From Lactifluus volemus (taxonomy: Eukaryota > Basidiomycota > Agaricomycetes > Russulales > Russulaceae), in NCBI GenBank assembly GCA_022376515.1, contig WTXI01000027.1, positions 186,001-250,000 of the forward strand: a stretch of DNA of 64,000 nt, in the 5' to 3' direction. The notes beneath the pieces were generated by a model. That model saw nothing but the letters and a program-made list of their open reading frames with translations. It had not been told where the DNA came from and searched no databases. The position numbers and the translations under genes were made by a program. Positions 39,106 to 51,504 of this stretch are shown piece by piece. Every line of letters begins with the position of its first letter. Within the stretch, counting starts at the first letter, position 1.

Positions 39106-39396
39106 GTAGTTTAAATGTGTTGATAAAAAGGTGAAGTGTTAGGAGGGATGAGATTGAGGGAGGAGAACACGAGGTTAAATGGAAGTTTGAGTCAAGAGGG
39201 AAAGCCGAGTGCCGAGTACTATAAAAGGATCCAAAGGTGGCTGTGGCTGTGCTTTGTTGATTATGACGACGCGACTCACCGTTGAATGCACGTGACTTTC
39301 GCGTTCACAACTATATATACCGCCGCGCTCCTTTGGTCAAATACCACCCATTCCCCTCATCATCTAACTCTCTGCCATCGTATCTGCTACTCATCT
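39106..39396. promoter_or_regulatory. Bidirectional H4-H3 promoter, pair 2
   Basis: Holds CTATATATAC at 39311 (77 bp before H3 ATG), a TATAAAA element at about 39219-39227 facing H4, and a GCACGTGAC E-box-like site at about 39287. Confidence 0.65.
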
Positions 39397-39980
<584 letters not shown>

Positions 39981-40351
39981 TCTGCTATTACCCAGTCGAT
40001 TGTTATGTACACTGTATACTAGACTTTAGTTTACCACTGGTTCCCTGTCAAGTTTTTCTTTTTTCATGCCATATGAATAAATTAGGCCTCACATGACAGG
40101 ACGAGCGTGACTTGCCGTTTGATCACTATCTTATCAATAGATTCAGATGGAACATTCAACAAGCGTGTTGATCAAGGTGTACATCAAAGAGTACAACAAT
40201 TACAGACAGACGACCTGAGAAACCTGACCACAAGAGTAATTAATACAGTACGTAACAACTAAGATTGCCCAAGACTGAAACTGTCCATGAATATATCCCT
40301 ACTGACTCTTCAAAGTGCATGCGCGCTCCCGCCTGTAAAAGCCAACGTTGG

Positions 40352-41462
40352 TCAGATCGCGACCGACAGGTCTTCTCTCTCATCTACAAAATTCACCGAG
40401 GAAAACACGCGTTTACGCCTCCTCAGCGACTCGTGCCCTCTAGCATCAGCGTTCTCCGTGTCGACAGACGACACCGCTGCGTCGTACATCCACTCTCCCT
40501 TCTTCTCCACACCCAGTCCGTTCGTCGACCGTCGACGATTCACGATCCGTTTCTTCACCGCGCGGGACGACTGCGGCCGTGACGGCCTAGCCATGGCAAG
40601 TCCAGACCCAGAGCGAGCGCCGCCCTCGTTGGCTTTGGATTTCGATACAGACAGCGCGCGTTGTCTGCGCGTCGTAGGCGAGTCCAGAATAGGTTCTGCG
40701 GCGCCGAAGAGGGAGTCGGAAAACGTGGTCCGTCTACTAGTGGAGGCGGGGAGCCGGGCGATCGAGTGAGGTCGTTGTTGTTGTTGTTGTTGCCTCCTCT
40801 GCTGTCACCACCACCAGTACTAATCGCGACAGGTGGTGGCGCGGAATTGAGCGAGCGAAATTGCTCCTGGCTCGCGGCGAGGACTTGCTGGACTTTGGCC
40901 GCCCATTCTTCGAGATCGTATAGCTTGTGCAACAATAATTTGAACGTGAACGGGTAACGCTTCTCCCGCAGAGGGAATCGCGTCTCACTCGGAAGTCCGT
41001 GGCCGATGGACCGGGAACTTGAAAGCACCGCTACCGTGTTCCGTCGTGGACGTATTGTCGCCGCTGCGTGGTTATCGGGAGCAGTGTGAGTGGGTGGCGG
41101 TGGTGATGGGGGTGATGGGGACGTGACAAAGGTCGGTGTCGATGCCGTCGTCGGTGTTTCCGGGATGCTTACTTGGACCTCATTGGCCTCAAAAGCATCT
41201 CCGCACATGGGTTCATCCTTTGTAAGGATAGCCGACAAGTTCTTCAAAAGAGGTGCGATGTCTTCTGGAACGGTGCCGTCCATCGCCGCCGCCGTCGCTG
41301 CCTCGGAGACGCTCGCTCTTGTTTCGGGCTCCCTCCATACGATCGCGGCTGAGTCAATTTCTCGAAAAAGTAGTATAACCTCGCGAATTCTGCCGACTTT
41401 TCTGCGTAAGGCGCGGTTATCTTGGTTGTGGTGACAGTGGTAGTACTAGACGAGGAGTCCAT
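40352..41462 (-). CDS. Conserved-looking basidiomycete protein of unknown function
   Basis: Probable start ATG at 41462, a short first exon, then a long frame reading KVGRIREVILLFREIDSAAI and MDGTVPEDIAPLLKNLSAIL, followed by a Pro/Thr-rich linker. A conserved core reads EKRYPFTFKLLLHKLYDLEE and WAAKVQQVLAASQEQF (about residues 150-185). The C-terminal part (RAVKKRIVNRRRST, GEWMYDAAVSSVDTE) is in another frame from the core. The shift lies near a CAA/CAG microsatellite (about 40780), so slippage or an unrecognised splice is likely. Stop at 40352. From memory similar proteins occur in many agaricomycetes without known function. Confidence 0.5.
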
Positions 41463-42012
41463 GATGATAAGGTGAATGCGCTTGCGGGCGGTGGTGAGTC
41501 TTGTCGTCGTCTTGACACACAGAGGTACGTCTGGTATTGGGTTCGCTGAAAGCAGTCTGGCCGCTGTTATATTTGTAGACAGCCATTGTGACCGCAATGT
41601 GTGGCCGTCGAGCTCTTGTTCTCACTTTAGCTCAAGCCACAGCTGAAGGACACACGGAAGCGGAGAGTGGTACCTTGTTATCTAATCGTCGTCTTCCAGC
41701 GCCTATCAATAGTCAAATCCACAACTTTGCTTGCAGACTTCGAGGTGAGGTGTGACCTTGGTCTCTCCCTCAGTGACACGGTTATTTGAATCCGAAACGC
41801 CAACTTGTAATGAATCTCATCGGAAATCTGGTAGAAGCAGCCCTCGCGTTTCCTTGTACTGTAACTATAACCAGGGCAAATGAGCGCTTAGAAGGCGTTG
41901 TATTTCAGGGCGTTGATCGTACGAATTTTTTTTTACTGATGTTAGGGTTTTCGCCGGACTTGAATCCTTCTTTCGCTCCTCTGAACCTCAAATGTAGCCC
42001 ACTGTGTATCCC
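41463..42012. other. Intergenic
   Basis: No gene seen apart from short ORFs. Confidence 0.4.
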
Positions 42013-42950
42013 TCACCTCGGCCCTCCGGTCTGGCCTCTGTCGTTCACGGCGGACAGGTTTGGCGTGGCCGTTGGCGAGTTGATAAACCAAGAATTCCAC
42101 CTAACCAACTCTAGACTTCTAAGGTTCTGCGCTAGCCTCATTGTGGCCAGTAGCTCGTCCTCGCGAGTACGGTGTCCATGAGCCTCCCAGCAAAGTGCGC
42201 ATCTTGTCGGCGCATAAGGCCTGTAACCGATAATAATGCTCCTCTCTGGAATACTAATAGAGGCACCCCCTCCTGTAGCTTTTCTGTATGAATGCACCCG
42301 AGGACGACGTTCCATCTGGCCATCAATTGCGGGCGTGTGAGGGGCAGAGAAAGAGTCATCCATGGTGCAGCCTGGAGAGGACAATGCTCTCCTTCCAAGG
42401 AGTGGTTGTCTATGTGGTCCTTCAGGACGGCCGAAGAGGAGAGGAAAACCCCGATAGAGAGGCGTTGCAGACTTTTCAGTGGCTGCAAAGACCTAGCATA
42501 GAACGCCTTTAAACGATGCAACAGTGAGTGTGTTTCATTGCTCAAATAATGGACTTTACCCACCGCCAAGTTTCCAGCAGTGTCGTATGGAGTGCCTAAG
42601 CCGACGGGGGAGTGCGTGACGGACGTACACGACTCTCGAAACAAGTCCAGCAACAGTCAGTGCTCAGCCGCTCTACGACGCTCAGCTCCAGCTCTTTCAC
42701 ATTCGTACACCACCTGGCTATCTCCCTCAAGAGCAGCTGGGTGATATGCGGTAAAGACGTGATCCTGAGTGAGACGAGAGATTTCGGCAGGTGAGGAAAG
42801 ACGAGGAGTATACTTGCGGCGAGGGAAAATGTAGAGACAGATTCACAGGACAGCTCCAAAGACCCCAGTTTCATTTTATGGACCGGCAAGACCTTCTTTT
42901 CGACGATCTGCATGGTTGTCGAAAGATGCCTGAATGCGCCGCTTTTAATT
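42013..42950 (-). pseudogene. F-box/leucine-rich-repeat protein remnant
   Basis: Minus-strand segments match the C-terminal half of agaricomycete F-box/LRR-like proteins: LGSLELSCESVSTFS, CTNVKELELSVVERLST, CCWTCFE, then after a one-base shift (about 42634) ESCTSVTHSPVGLGTPYD, LKSLQRLSIGVFLSSS, KDHIDNH, and finally LAQNLRSLELVRWNSWF. The N-terminal F-box is absent upstream of 42950, so the gene is 5'-truncated as well as frame-shifted. Confidence 0.55.
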
Positions 42951-43360
42951 TATACGCATATATCCATCATTCTGTCTCACCGGACCCAAGAATAACTGTT
43001 TGGGATGTTACCGATCCTGCTGGCTTTTGAGAGTCTATGCACCGTTAGCCGAGAGAAGAAGGCCCGAAGAGCGATAAAGCGGAATTGATGTGACACCATA
43101 GACAAAGCTGAGATGGAAGAGAAGGCGTAGGACTGGGAGAGCAAAACCTCTTGCACAATTCTTTCCAGTATTTCGACCGGGAGAAATGTTTGAAATATGT
43201 CGCCATAACCCCTACTCTTCTCAATAGACGTCCACCCCCACTTTTTGTTAGAGTACCATCAACCGGGCTGATGGACAGATTCGAGAATGATGCATCAGAA
43301 GCTGACCTGACAGATAAACGTAGAAAGAACAAAGTTTACACGTGTTGCATAGATACAGAA
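42951..43360. other. Intergenic
   Basis: Short unassigned ORFs in both strands; nothing recognised. Confidence 0.4.
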
Positions 43361-44049
43361 TCAGAATCTAAATAGAATGGTAATAGTGTGTGTAACATCA
43401 CGTGGAATCCCAGATCCCAGCAAAATGGCGGTCGGCGTCGCCTCGTCAGGCAGAGATGAGTACAGTATTAGCTGCGTATCGTCGTTTACCCTCCTCTGCC
43501 TCCGTCTCCTGAACATTCGCAGTTTCCTGACCAAGCCACCTTCCCCTAGAACAAACATGTCCCTGTCCGGAAAGACTTCCGTGATGTCGCATTCGAAGCC
43601 CTCTGTCGAAAGGGTATACCGCCGCCACAGGACGCGCTTGCAATCTTCAATCCGGCTACCGCATTCGAGGAGGGCAAATTGTGGCGGCTTCTGCATTTTA
43701 CGGAACATCTGCCCAACGGCAAACTTCTCATCGAGGAAGAGTCGCTCGCAAAGTGGCGACGTGATGGTAACGTTGCTCGTGGCGACGCAGACAGTCTTCC
43801 CGCCGCACTGAAGATGGACTTCGCGTCGCTGCGTTATGGGCTCCTCGGGAGAGCGGTATGTGTACGAGGCGACGTGTGGGCATAAATAGACTTGATATTA
43901 ATCGAGTGGGCAAAAAATGCGCTTCAGGCAAATTTTGAGTATAGAAGGAGACAGAAACGGAAATAGGCGTCCTCCTACCTAAGCAGGCGTTGCAGATCAC
44001 CATGAGCAGAGAGCATAATCCGTTCGAGCCCGTCACATCGGCGGGCCAT
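43361..44049 (-). CDS. Agaricomycete protein of unknown function
   Basis: First exon starts with ATG at 44049 (MARRCDGLERIMLSAHGDLQ) and ends at a GTAGG donor at about 43978. The second, from about 43885, reads SPEEPITQRREVHLQCGGKT, VCVATSNVTITSPLCERLF, KFAVGQMFRKMQKPPQFALL, then LWRRYTLSTEGFECDITEVF and a basic tail. The pattern (DLQRLL; REV-L-C-G; GQ-FR; LWRRY-L---GF-C-I-E-F) resembles a family I recall from many mushroom genomes, possibly chorismate-lyase-like in fold, but that link is a guess. The phase between the two exons is not resolved. An upstream in-frame ATG (44220) adds a hydrophobic stretch and is less likely the start. Confidence 0.5.
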
Positions 44050-46156
44050 GAGAACTAAGTTGATAACTTTTAGACACTCGTATATGGACAAGAAGACTAA
44101 AATAAATACCTCTACGCTCGTGGTATTTGCCTTGAAGGAATCGATGACGGCCATGTCTATGTGGAGAGATGAGGACAGGAAGATGAGCAACGATAGTTCC
44201 GAAAGCGGTTTTATGAGCAAGGGATCGCTGTGGAGGATGGATACTGGACGCTCTTCAAGTTGTACTTATACCTCTCATACCCCGATTGCTTTTCTAATAT
44301 AAGGGTTGCAGAGTATGATCTAACCAACCCGTCGATCGTTCCATCAAACGAGTGAAATTCTACATAAAAACCGCTGAGATCCGAGTTCAGGGCCCGTAGC
44401 TACGCAGGGACCGAAGACCGTCGGTCTGTAGTTTCCGGTGTTCCAGTCAAGTATGCGGAGATCAAATAACCCGGGAGTGTCGACGTGAGTGCAAGAAAAT
44501 GCTGCGAGAACCGCGCAATTCCCGAGCGGAAATTGCGATGTACTGCATATGATTGTCCTCTCCTGTTCACAGCCCCGATTCCGAGCCTCCGAGAGTGTGA
44601 TCACACCCATCAGTAAGTAGGGACGTCATGCCGTGCTGTCCGGTTTTAAAAGGTAAGCAATTCAGGGCCAGCAGCAACAGCAGCATACCAAGTACCATGA
44701 CTAGGATGAGCGTAAGCAGTTTCGTCAAATTAATCAGATGCGTGAGAAAGCGTTGAAACCAGTGGCGCATTATCCCACAATTGGTGGTTGGCTTTCCGAC
44801 TATGGAATGGGCGTTAACTTTTCCGACCATTTGGTCATTCTTCGATTCTTAATCACGTTCGGCTGGCCACACCTCCGAGGAGCGCCTGTATCGGAAGGAT
44901 CATGTCTATATTGAATTTTCCTAAATAGGCTTGAATGTGTGATGATCCAACCGACATTCAAAAGACCCTCTCAACCTTAGTAAGGAATCGGACTTGGCAC
45001 GGACCCTACAACGCAGGACGAACAGTGACATGCTGATATGGGCAAATAAAGGATGTTCTTGAAACACACCTGGTCTTACCTTAGAGTACGACCTAGCTGG
45101 AGTACCGGTGAGTACTGGCAAGACGGCACAGAGTGATAGCCGTCTCTGAGTCGGGCAACTATAAAAGGAGCGGTCCACTGCAATCGTAAAACAAACGAAT
45201 GGGGAAGTGAGGGCGCTCAGATCCAGAACGTTCAACGTTGGCGATCCAGCGTGCCAGCACCGGGACGCCAATCATTGAATGACGCAAGGGGTAAAAGAAT
45301 TCTCGCGACCCTGTTTAGGACCTATGACAGACTCAATCTACAAGACACGAGGGATTTTTTACACCTATTAGGTGGCTTGCAGAACATACGCTGTTACCCT
45401 TCGATGGCCTACCACTCGACAGAAAGTCGCACTGGCTGTTCTTAACGGGGAAGAAAAAAAACATGGGCGTATATCCGTGTATGTAGGCAGTGATAGTCGC
45501 CATGACGTTACGACCACCCTATTCACCCCGGATAGCATTAGCGATATTTTCTTGAGCAATTTGATTCGAATGAACGCACATTGGGGGTTGCTTGAGGGAC
45601 ATCCTACCGATGGATTGGCGATAAATAATCGACCAAACCACGCCGTAAAGCTTCGAAAATGACGTCTGGACCAGCCCAGACTCAGGGCGCTTGGAGAAAC
45701 GCAGCGCTCGCCTGTAATATGGCATCATGATGATATTACTCGGATACCGGGTGTTCAACAAACAACAGGCGCTAATCATCAAAGCGCATGGCGATCTCAA
45801 TCACAGCAAGCATGGTCGGCAGACATCTACGCATCCGACAGTAATCCCTCCGAATGTGTCGCAGAGGGGGAGAACACTCCGCCGTGGAAAGTAAGCGTAC
45901 TTGCAGAAAGGTTCTTGTCAGGTTACCACGTTGAGATAAGCGCCTGTCTTCCTAAAAAAAGTGGGAGCTAGTATCATGCCTGATACACATTCTTACAGCC
46001 TGGCACTGAGATTACTTCGGGAACACCGATAATCAGCACGAAATCCCGTAATCAAATTTCCAGATAGGTTAACGAAGGGGCAGATCTGGATGGAACTGCC
46101 AATACGATAGGTAAACATGGAACAAGCTCCCGGTACAGACAAACAGCAAAAAACCA
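44050..46156. other. Gene-poor stretch
   Basis: About 2.1 kb without a recognisable gene. A minus-strand ORF at 44830-44567 has a hydrophobic helix (LLTLILVMVLGMLLLLLAL) but no other support. Confidence 0.4.
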
Positions 46157-46702
46157 TTACAAACGTGTGACCGCCTTTGCATCGAGGGGCATACCTGGGC
46201 AAAATAATGTAGAGAAGATCGAATATGGTATTCGAAGGAGGCTCACCCGAAGGATCAATACTGTTTGCTGCGAGATAGCGATGATGACGAATAAGCCTCG
46301 CCTGATCAAAACTTGGTGGAGACGGGGGGTTAGGTCCGAAACGACGAATAAGGCGAATCCATACTTGACGTTTTCCCTTCTCATAATTTCCATGACCTCC
46401 CGGGTGCCTTGCTCGTCCAGTCCAGCCCTGGTGTCTCCTTGGAAGATGTTGTCGGCCTCGATATCGAATGTTGAGCTCGTCATTCCAGCAGCTGCTTGGT
46501 CCGAGAAAGTTGACAATGGTGCATAGTTATTCAGAGAGTAGTTGGGAATGATTACACGTAGACGATCGGGGATTGATAGGTGGGCGCGGTAACGGTACAA
46601 TACTGCGGCAGTGGTTAATAAAGGCGGGCTATACGCAGTGCCGTATGACGTACGCATAAGAAATAGAGTGACAAAGGCGAGAATAGAGACATAAAACAGC
46701 AT
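46157..46702 (-). CDS. Small single-pass membrane protein, conserved type
   Basis: Three exons with consistent phase: 46702-46365, 46311-46247, 46194-46157, giving 146 aa. An N-terminal membrane segment (LFYVSILAFVTLFLMRTSYG) is followed by SLNNYAPLSTFSDQAAAGMT, SSTFDIEADN, RAGLDEQGTREVMEIMRRE, then FDQARLIRHHRYLAANSIDP and SGMPLDAKAVTRL at the C-terminus. Splicing gives NFDQARLIRHH, a sensible continuation that confirms the joins. The sequence looks strongly constrained; similar small proteins are, from memory, common in basidiomycetes, but no function is known to me. Confidence 0.75.
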   Translation of the reverse strand: MLFYVSILAFVTLFLMRTSYGTAYSPPLLTTAAVLYRYRAHLSIPDRLRVIIPNYSLNNYAPLSTFSDQAAAGMTSSTFDIEADNIFQGDTRAGLDEQGTREVMEIMRRENVKYGFALFVVSDLTPRLHQVLIRRGLFVIIAISQQTVLILRVSLLRIPYSIFSTLFCPGMPLDAKAVTRL

Positions 46703-47149
46703 CTTGTTGGATATCCTATCTGATGCGGCAAATCAAGTGTGTTGTGGAAGTGGTGTGGGCGTTGTTGCTCGAGGCGAGACAGATTTCGCTGGCAACGGTG
46801 TGGAGGAACACAGCCTCTCTCTCAGGGGATTTCCGGCCCGGGAATCTAACCTCGATGAACTCAACGCCGCAGCCGCAGGGAATATTCTGCCGTGGGGCTC
46901 TCACTAACGTTGATAGAGAAGACAACGCATCAATTGGGATCGCAGTCGCAGTCGCCTACGAAAAGGGGAGTGAGGTCCGACAGGGTTAACGGTACCGGTA
47001 TCTCTCTCCCCAAACCCTACAGCCATCTCAGCCATACTCAAACCGGGCCAATCCCTCTCATTAAACAGGAACCTAAAAATCTGGATAGCCTGGGCCCCCA
47101 AGACCGCTCAATAGTTGGCATTTTATGTCCAACACCTCAAACACAATCG
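46703..47149. other. Upstream of retroelement remnant
   Basis: Open frames with no recognised domain. Confidence 0.4.
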
Positions 47150-47706
47150 CCGCACGCACCCTCCCGCCCAACCACAGTGAGCCGCACGCCATCAGCTACC
47201 AACGGCAGGCAGCAAAAACCACTGCCATCGACACGTGGGGCGCCCGCTCGAGAAACAATGACCGCCGCTCTCAAACATACGTTGCCCTCCCCGTTCCGCC
47301 ATCCAAGGCTCCAAAGGTTGCGATCGAGCGGTCTTCACCACCCTCATCCACCACATCACGGGCCACGCTTTCATTGGCTCCTACACCGCAAAATTCCGAC
47401 CCGACCTGCCCCCCCACCAACTTGCCTGTGTGGAGCCCCTGCTCAAACCGTCGAAACCGGTCATTTCCACTTTACGCTGAGGCCCGGCGCGAAATCCTCC
47501 GACTGGTCGACTCCGATTACTCGCTCCCCGTCCTCCTCAGCATAGCACAGGGAGGTGAAGCCATGATCCGCTTCATCACGTCGACCCGCACCTACAACAC
47601 ATCAATGGAGCAGGGACTTGAGAATAGACCCATTCCTTCAAAGAACCGCGGGAATTATCTTTCCACAGTATTCGATGATGGTGTATTCACTGAGTGTCAT
47701 CGCTAG
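47150..47706 (+). mobile_element. Retroelement RNase H C-terminal remnant
   Basis: Three frames together show the usual C-terminal end of non-LTR-type reverse transcriptase/RNase H proteins: HITGHAFIGSYTAKFRPDLP, then CLCGAPAQTVETGHF (zinc-like CxC...H), then ARREILRLVDSDYSLPVL and GGEAMIRFITSTRTY. The pieces are in different frames and no polymerase domain is present, so it is a decayed fragment. Confidence 0.55.
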
Positions 47707-47823
47707 AACAGGATCAAGATATCAGTGAAGGGAATGTTCACAGATTTTGATCAAAGCTCCTAGAGCGCAAATCGACCGAACCTGTCGTCATTCCTGAGCG
47801 GCAGTGACAACAACTGTTCCGCT

Positions 47824-48513
47824 ATGTACAGTACTCTGACCTCTCACAGCGCAAGCTTTGCAAAACACCGCGCGCCACGCACGCTTACAACGTCAACGAC
47901 TAACAGGTTGTCAACTTTCTCTCCAACACCGTTACCCTTCCCGTTCCCGACCATCAGCCATGCCCTGATCGAGGAATCTCAGGAAACAGAACAGCTGGTT
48001 GATACACCTCTGATAACGCCGAGTGGCTCACTGACGTGGCCGACCATCAGCAGCGACGTCCCCGTATTCGAGCTGGATAACAACGCTCTCAGCTACCCGC
48101 AGTTGAAGATACGACCTATTCGCAGCTCGGTTTTTCTTCCCCACCTTCCCAGGCACTCGGCGACGAGGTATCGGCGCTGCCCGTTTCGGGGTGGGTGCCT
48201 CGACTCGCCGCGTCCGACAGAGCCAGCCTCCAGTCTTCCGCAACCGCCGCTGCTTCCAGTCCACCTTCCCAATGCGCGCGCGTCCTCGCCACCGTCGCCC
48301 TCTCCCTATAATCGTGCACTTCGACCAGTCCTAGCCACAGGTCTAGGTCCGTCCGACTTGCCGCTGCCAATTTTAAGCGACGCTCCTGCTTCTGCTCCTG
48401 CCCCACGATACTTCCTAAGCACGGCTCGCCGAGGCAAGACCCCGCGTCGACACAATCTCCTTCTCCACTCCGTAGACGCAAATTATCCTCAAGTCGGGTT
48501 TCAGCAGCTTTGA
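47824..48513 (+). other. Open frame of 229 codons, unknown
   Basis: Pro/Ser/Thr-rich plus-strand frame from ATG 47824 to TGA 48513, with an overlapping Glu/Ala-rich frame on the minus strand (48592-48116). No domain recognised; could be a low-complexity chance ORF. Confidence 0.25.
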
Positions 48514-48870
48514 CGCGTCGAGCTATGCACGCTGCTGCTTCGGGCTCGTCAAGCCCTTCTTCGAGCTCAAGACCTTTGCGGAAGTGTGACATCTTGTGAG
48601 CTTTTCATTACCTCACCCTTTTGTCGTGATACCTGCCTCTAGTAGGGGTATTGTCAGCATGTTCAGCCGCTTTCTGCCTCTGGTTTGCTGCCAAGTTCTG
48701 CCGTGATCATGTTTTGTCACTCTTGCTCTGTAATTTACAGGCTATGTAGTAGTGGCATAATACAAAACAGATTGGGAAATTTAGACTATAAATGAGGGAG
48801 AGAATCATTAAAAAGTGTTTCGAGGACTAGTGTATAAAGTGCAGTAACTGAGTTACAAAGACATTTACTA
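48514..48870. other. Intergenic
   Basis: AT-rich, nothing recognised. Confidence 0.4.
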
Positions 48871-49006
48871 CAGTCAACTCCCTCATAAGCATAGCTCCCA
48901 TTAGCCAACTTTCTCAAACCCCACAAGTGTTTTGTCTACCAACGTCAGAAAGGTCACTTATTCCCAGGTGCATCGATCACTACTATGGGCTACAGAGAGT
49001 CGACTG
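48871..49006. mobile_element. 136-bp mariner/pogo-like MITE
   Basis: Ends are inverted: CAGTCAACTCCCT on the left, AGAGAGTCGACTG on the right (one or two mismatches), each flanked by TA (48869-48870, 49007-49008), the target preference of Tc1/mariner/pogo elements. An internal CATAG/CTATG pair extends the symmetry. Too short to encode a transposase. Confidence 0.65.
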
Positions 49007-49089
49007 TAGGAGCTTAGCCGAGCTTAGCCGCGACGTCCGAGTCGCGATCATGATGGCTTGCACAATCGAGTCGTCCCTTGCCTTGGTCA

Positions 49090-49155
49090 ATTTGTGAGAT
49101 GTCTCTGTGTGATTTGTGAGTCGTCTCTATGTAATTTGTGAGTCGTCTCACGATA
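49090..49155. repeat. Three tandem copies of a 22-bp motif
   Basis: ATTTGTGAG(A/T)(T/C)GTCTC... repeated three times without gaps, the third copy diverging at its end. Confidence 0.8.
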
Positions 49156-49396
49156 GTATCAGAGCCTCTGAGTCGTCGGTCATCGTTCGTCTTTCATCCC
49201 AGAAATTCCTGGGCCACTTCGGATGAACACAGTGACTTTTGCAGACTAACCGGACATAGTGGATGCTTCATCATCTTCTAACCCCCCCCCCTTCTTACTA
49301 TAAATACCCCTGGTAGACAGATGCTAGATGTAAGAATCCCCTCTACCATCCCAAGTCTAGTTGATCTGGTCTTATATCTCGTCGTCTTGTGTAAAT

Positions 49397-50119
49397 ATGT
49401 TTTTCCGCACTTTGGCCTTGCTCAGCACCTTCGTGGTTCTCTTCTCCTCAAACGTTGCCGTTTCGGCTCGCCCCACTCACAATAGCAAAGTATTGCAAGT
49501 TGTCGTTGGCAGCGCCACTGGTGAAACCATCTTCACCCTAATAACATTGTTGGCAAATGATCACTGCTCTCGCACCTACCGTCGCTCTGACCGTTTCTTT
49601 TTCAGAACGCCTCACCAGGGGACACGGTCCAGTTCATTTTCGATCCCAAGAACCACACCATGACCCAATCCTCATTCGAGAATCCATGCTCGCGCTTGAA
49701 CAATGGGTTTGATTCTGACTTGTACGTTCACTTTCTCCCAGACCTTCTCGCATCTCGTCGTATATTGACGCGCCCCCCATAGTCACCCCGTAGCTAATGT
49801 ATCCCAGACTCTCCCGACGTTTTCAATCCCTGTGAAAGACGTACGAATCTACTTACTTTCAGATTCTTCATGACTAATTTTATCCGATTCATCCTAGTCG
49901 AAACCTATCTGGGTTTATTGTCGGCAGGGCGCGAACACCCCTGCGAGTCACTGTGGCAAAGGAATGGTGTTCGCCGTCAATGCTGAGGCCAACGGCAAGA
50001 AATCGTTCGCGAACTTCCAGGCGGCAGCGGAGAAAATTGGACAAGAATTGGTCGCCTCCGCCTCTTTAGCCAGCGTAGCACCCACTACCCATTCTACTAG
50101 TACTACTAGGCTGTTGTAA
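49397..50119 (+). CDS. Secreted cupredoxin-like protein (extracellular serine-rich type)
   Basis: Signal peptide from ATG 49397 (ALLSTFVVLFSSNVAVSA). Exons 2-4: 49606-49721, 49783-49840, 49898-50119, all in phase. The cupredoxin-like fold is indicated by ASPGDTVQFIFDPKNHTMTQ then SSFENPC, VSQTLPTFSIPV, and KPIWVYCRQGANT with SHCGKGMVFAVNA; the H, C and H/M positions fit a blue-copper-like site. A Ser/Thr-rich tail follows. Exon 1 is disturbed: at 49536 a CCC run seems one base short (FT-PNNIVGK would read in the next frame), and the donor expected after it is not a GT. Otherwise the gene is well kept. Such proteins are common in mushroom secretomes; role unproven. Confidence 0.7.
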
Positions 50120-51504
50120 GGTCAGCCGGTAACTGGAGTGGACCTTGAACGTCTCAAGGTTCATTGTTTTGCCACTCCTCTCAGCAATGGCTTTTTGGTT
50201 TCATGCCATCGAACAGTTCTTTATCTTGACGAATCTGACGATATTTATAGATGTAGAGCACCTAGTTGACTTAATCGTCGTGTTGTGATTTATTTAACGG
50301 ACATTGTGACGACTTGTCACTATTATAATAATACGATAGTCTAACCCCGTACCACATCGTGAATTCCCTTCACCTCATCTCACCGAATTCAACCGGTTTC
50401 GCATTCCGCGTAGCATTTGCTCCTTCAACACCAGGGACGTGTTCACCTCGCTCTCACCTGAGCAGGAGCCGAGGACAGGAAGCCAGCTTCAGCGCCATCC
50501 ATAAGGGTAACCAACCCGACTTCAAGGTCACTGTCACTCCTGTTTGGGGCGATCCGAGTCGCCCGACTGGTTTTACTATACCACCTTGCGATTCTCATTA
50601 CCAGGCGGCACCTCGCAACAAGGCGTCGCCTCAGCGCGGGGGGAGCAGCGTAGAGGATGCTATCTCGGCCCAATGGTCTGAATCTTACTAACACTTGCTT
50701 GTTTGACCAACGAAATCACAGAACAATACACCGAGTGATACATACCACAAAGCTAGGTTATCATCCAGCGTTTAGATCATACCCAACCCATCATCAGCCC
50801 AAAACTGAGCATAGTTCTGTGTTCAATGTTGAATGCAGGACTCCAAGTGCACACCAATAGTTTCGCCCTGGGCACGATAAATCATGTAGATGAAATGGAA
50901 TACCCAAGAGTGATAAGTGCTGTACAGGGCTCTTACTTGATGTAGAAAATGTAAATTGACAGGTAGATCATAGATGGTCCAAAGTCGTGCTAGGTGTCGT
51001 GGTTGAGGAATTGAGGATAGACTGAGCCATGGCGCTGAGTTGTTTGCTGAACTGAGGTAGCTCCACTACTCCCGGGCCCGCCTTCCCAGCAAACCCGCTC
51101 ACCCGGGGACCGCGTCTTTGTCGTGTTATGGAATATAACGCAGATTTAAAAGAAAAATACCATCCTCCAAGCCTTTACACTCATCGCACTATCACCGGTG
51201 CCCAATTGGCGCCATCACCTCCCCCCTTGTTGCTCTGCAGAGCTGCGAGGCACATTTCAGACTTTCATCTGAATCAAGAATCGGAGATAGGAAAAGAACA
51301 ATGACCCCAGCTTGTGCCATTGTCACATGGGCACCGTTAGAGAACAGAGAACAAGAGTTGCCAAATCACAGAGTGCGGCCCGCTTGTGGTGGCAGGTTTC
51401 CTTATTCGACTGGAATGTGGTACCAAATTGTCGTATCAACAGCTTGCAACGTGGATTTCAAGTCAAGTCTATTCGCGCGTTAATATCGCACAAGGAAACG
51501 TCTT
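50120..51504. other. Intergenic, 1.4 kb
   Basis: A 110-codon ORF at 50359-50691 has no recognised domain. The remainder appears non-coding. Confidence 0.4.

Noticed and set aside
44567..44830. Minus-strand ORF with a strong hydrophobic helix
   Set aside because: Only the hydrophobic run supports it; no start context, no neighbouring exon and no family recognised.
48116..48592. Minus-strand 158-codon Glu/Ala-rich frame
   Set aside because: Low-complexity mirror of the Ser/Pro-rich plus-strand frame; no independent support.
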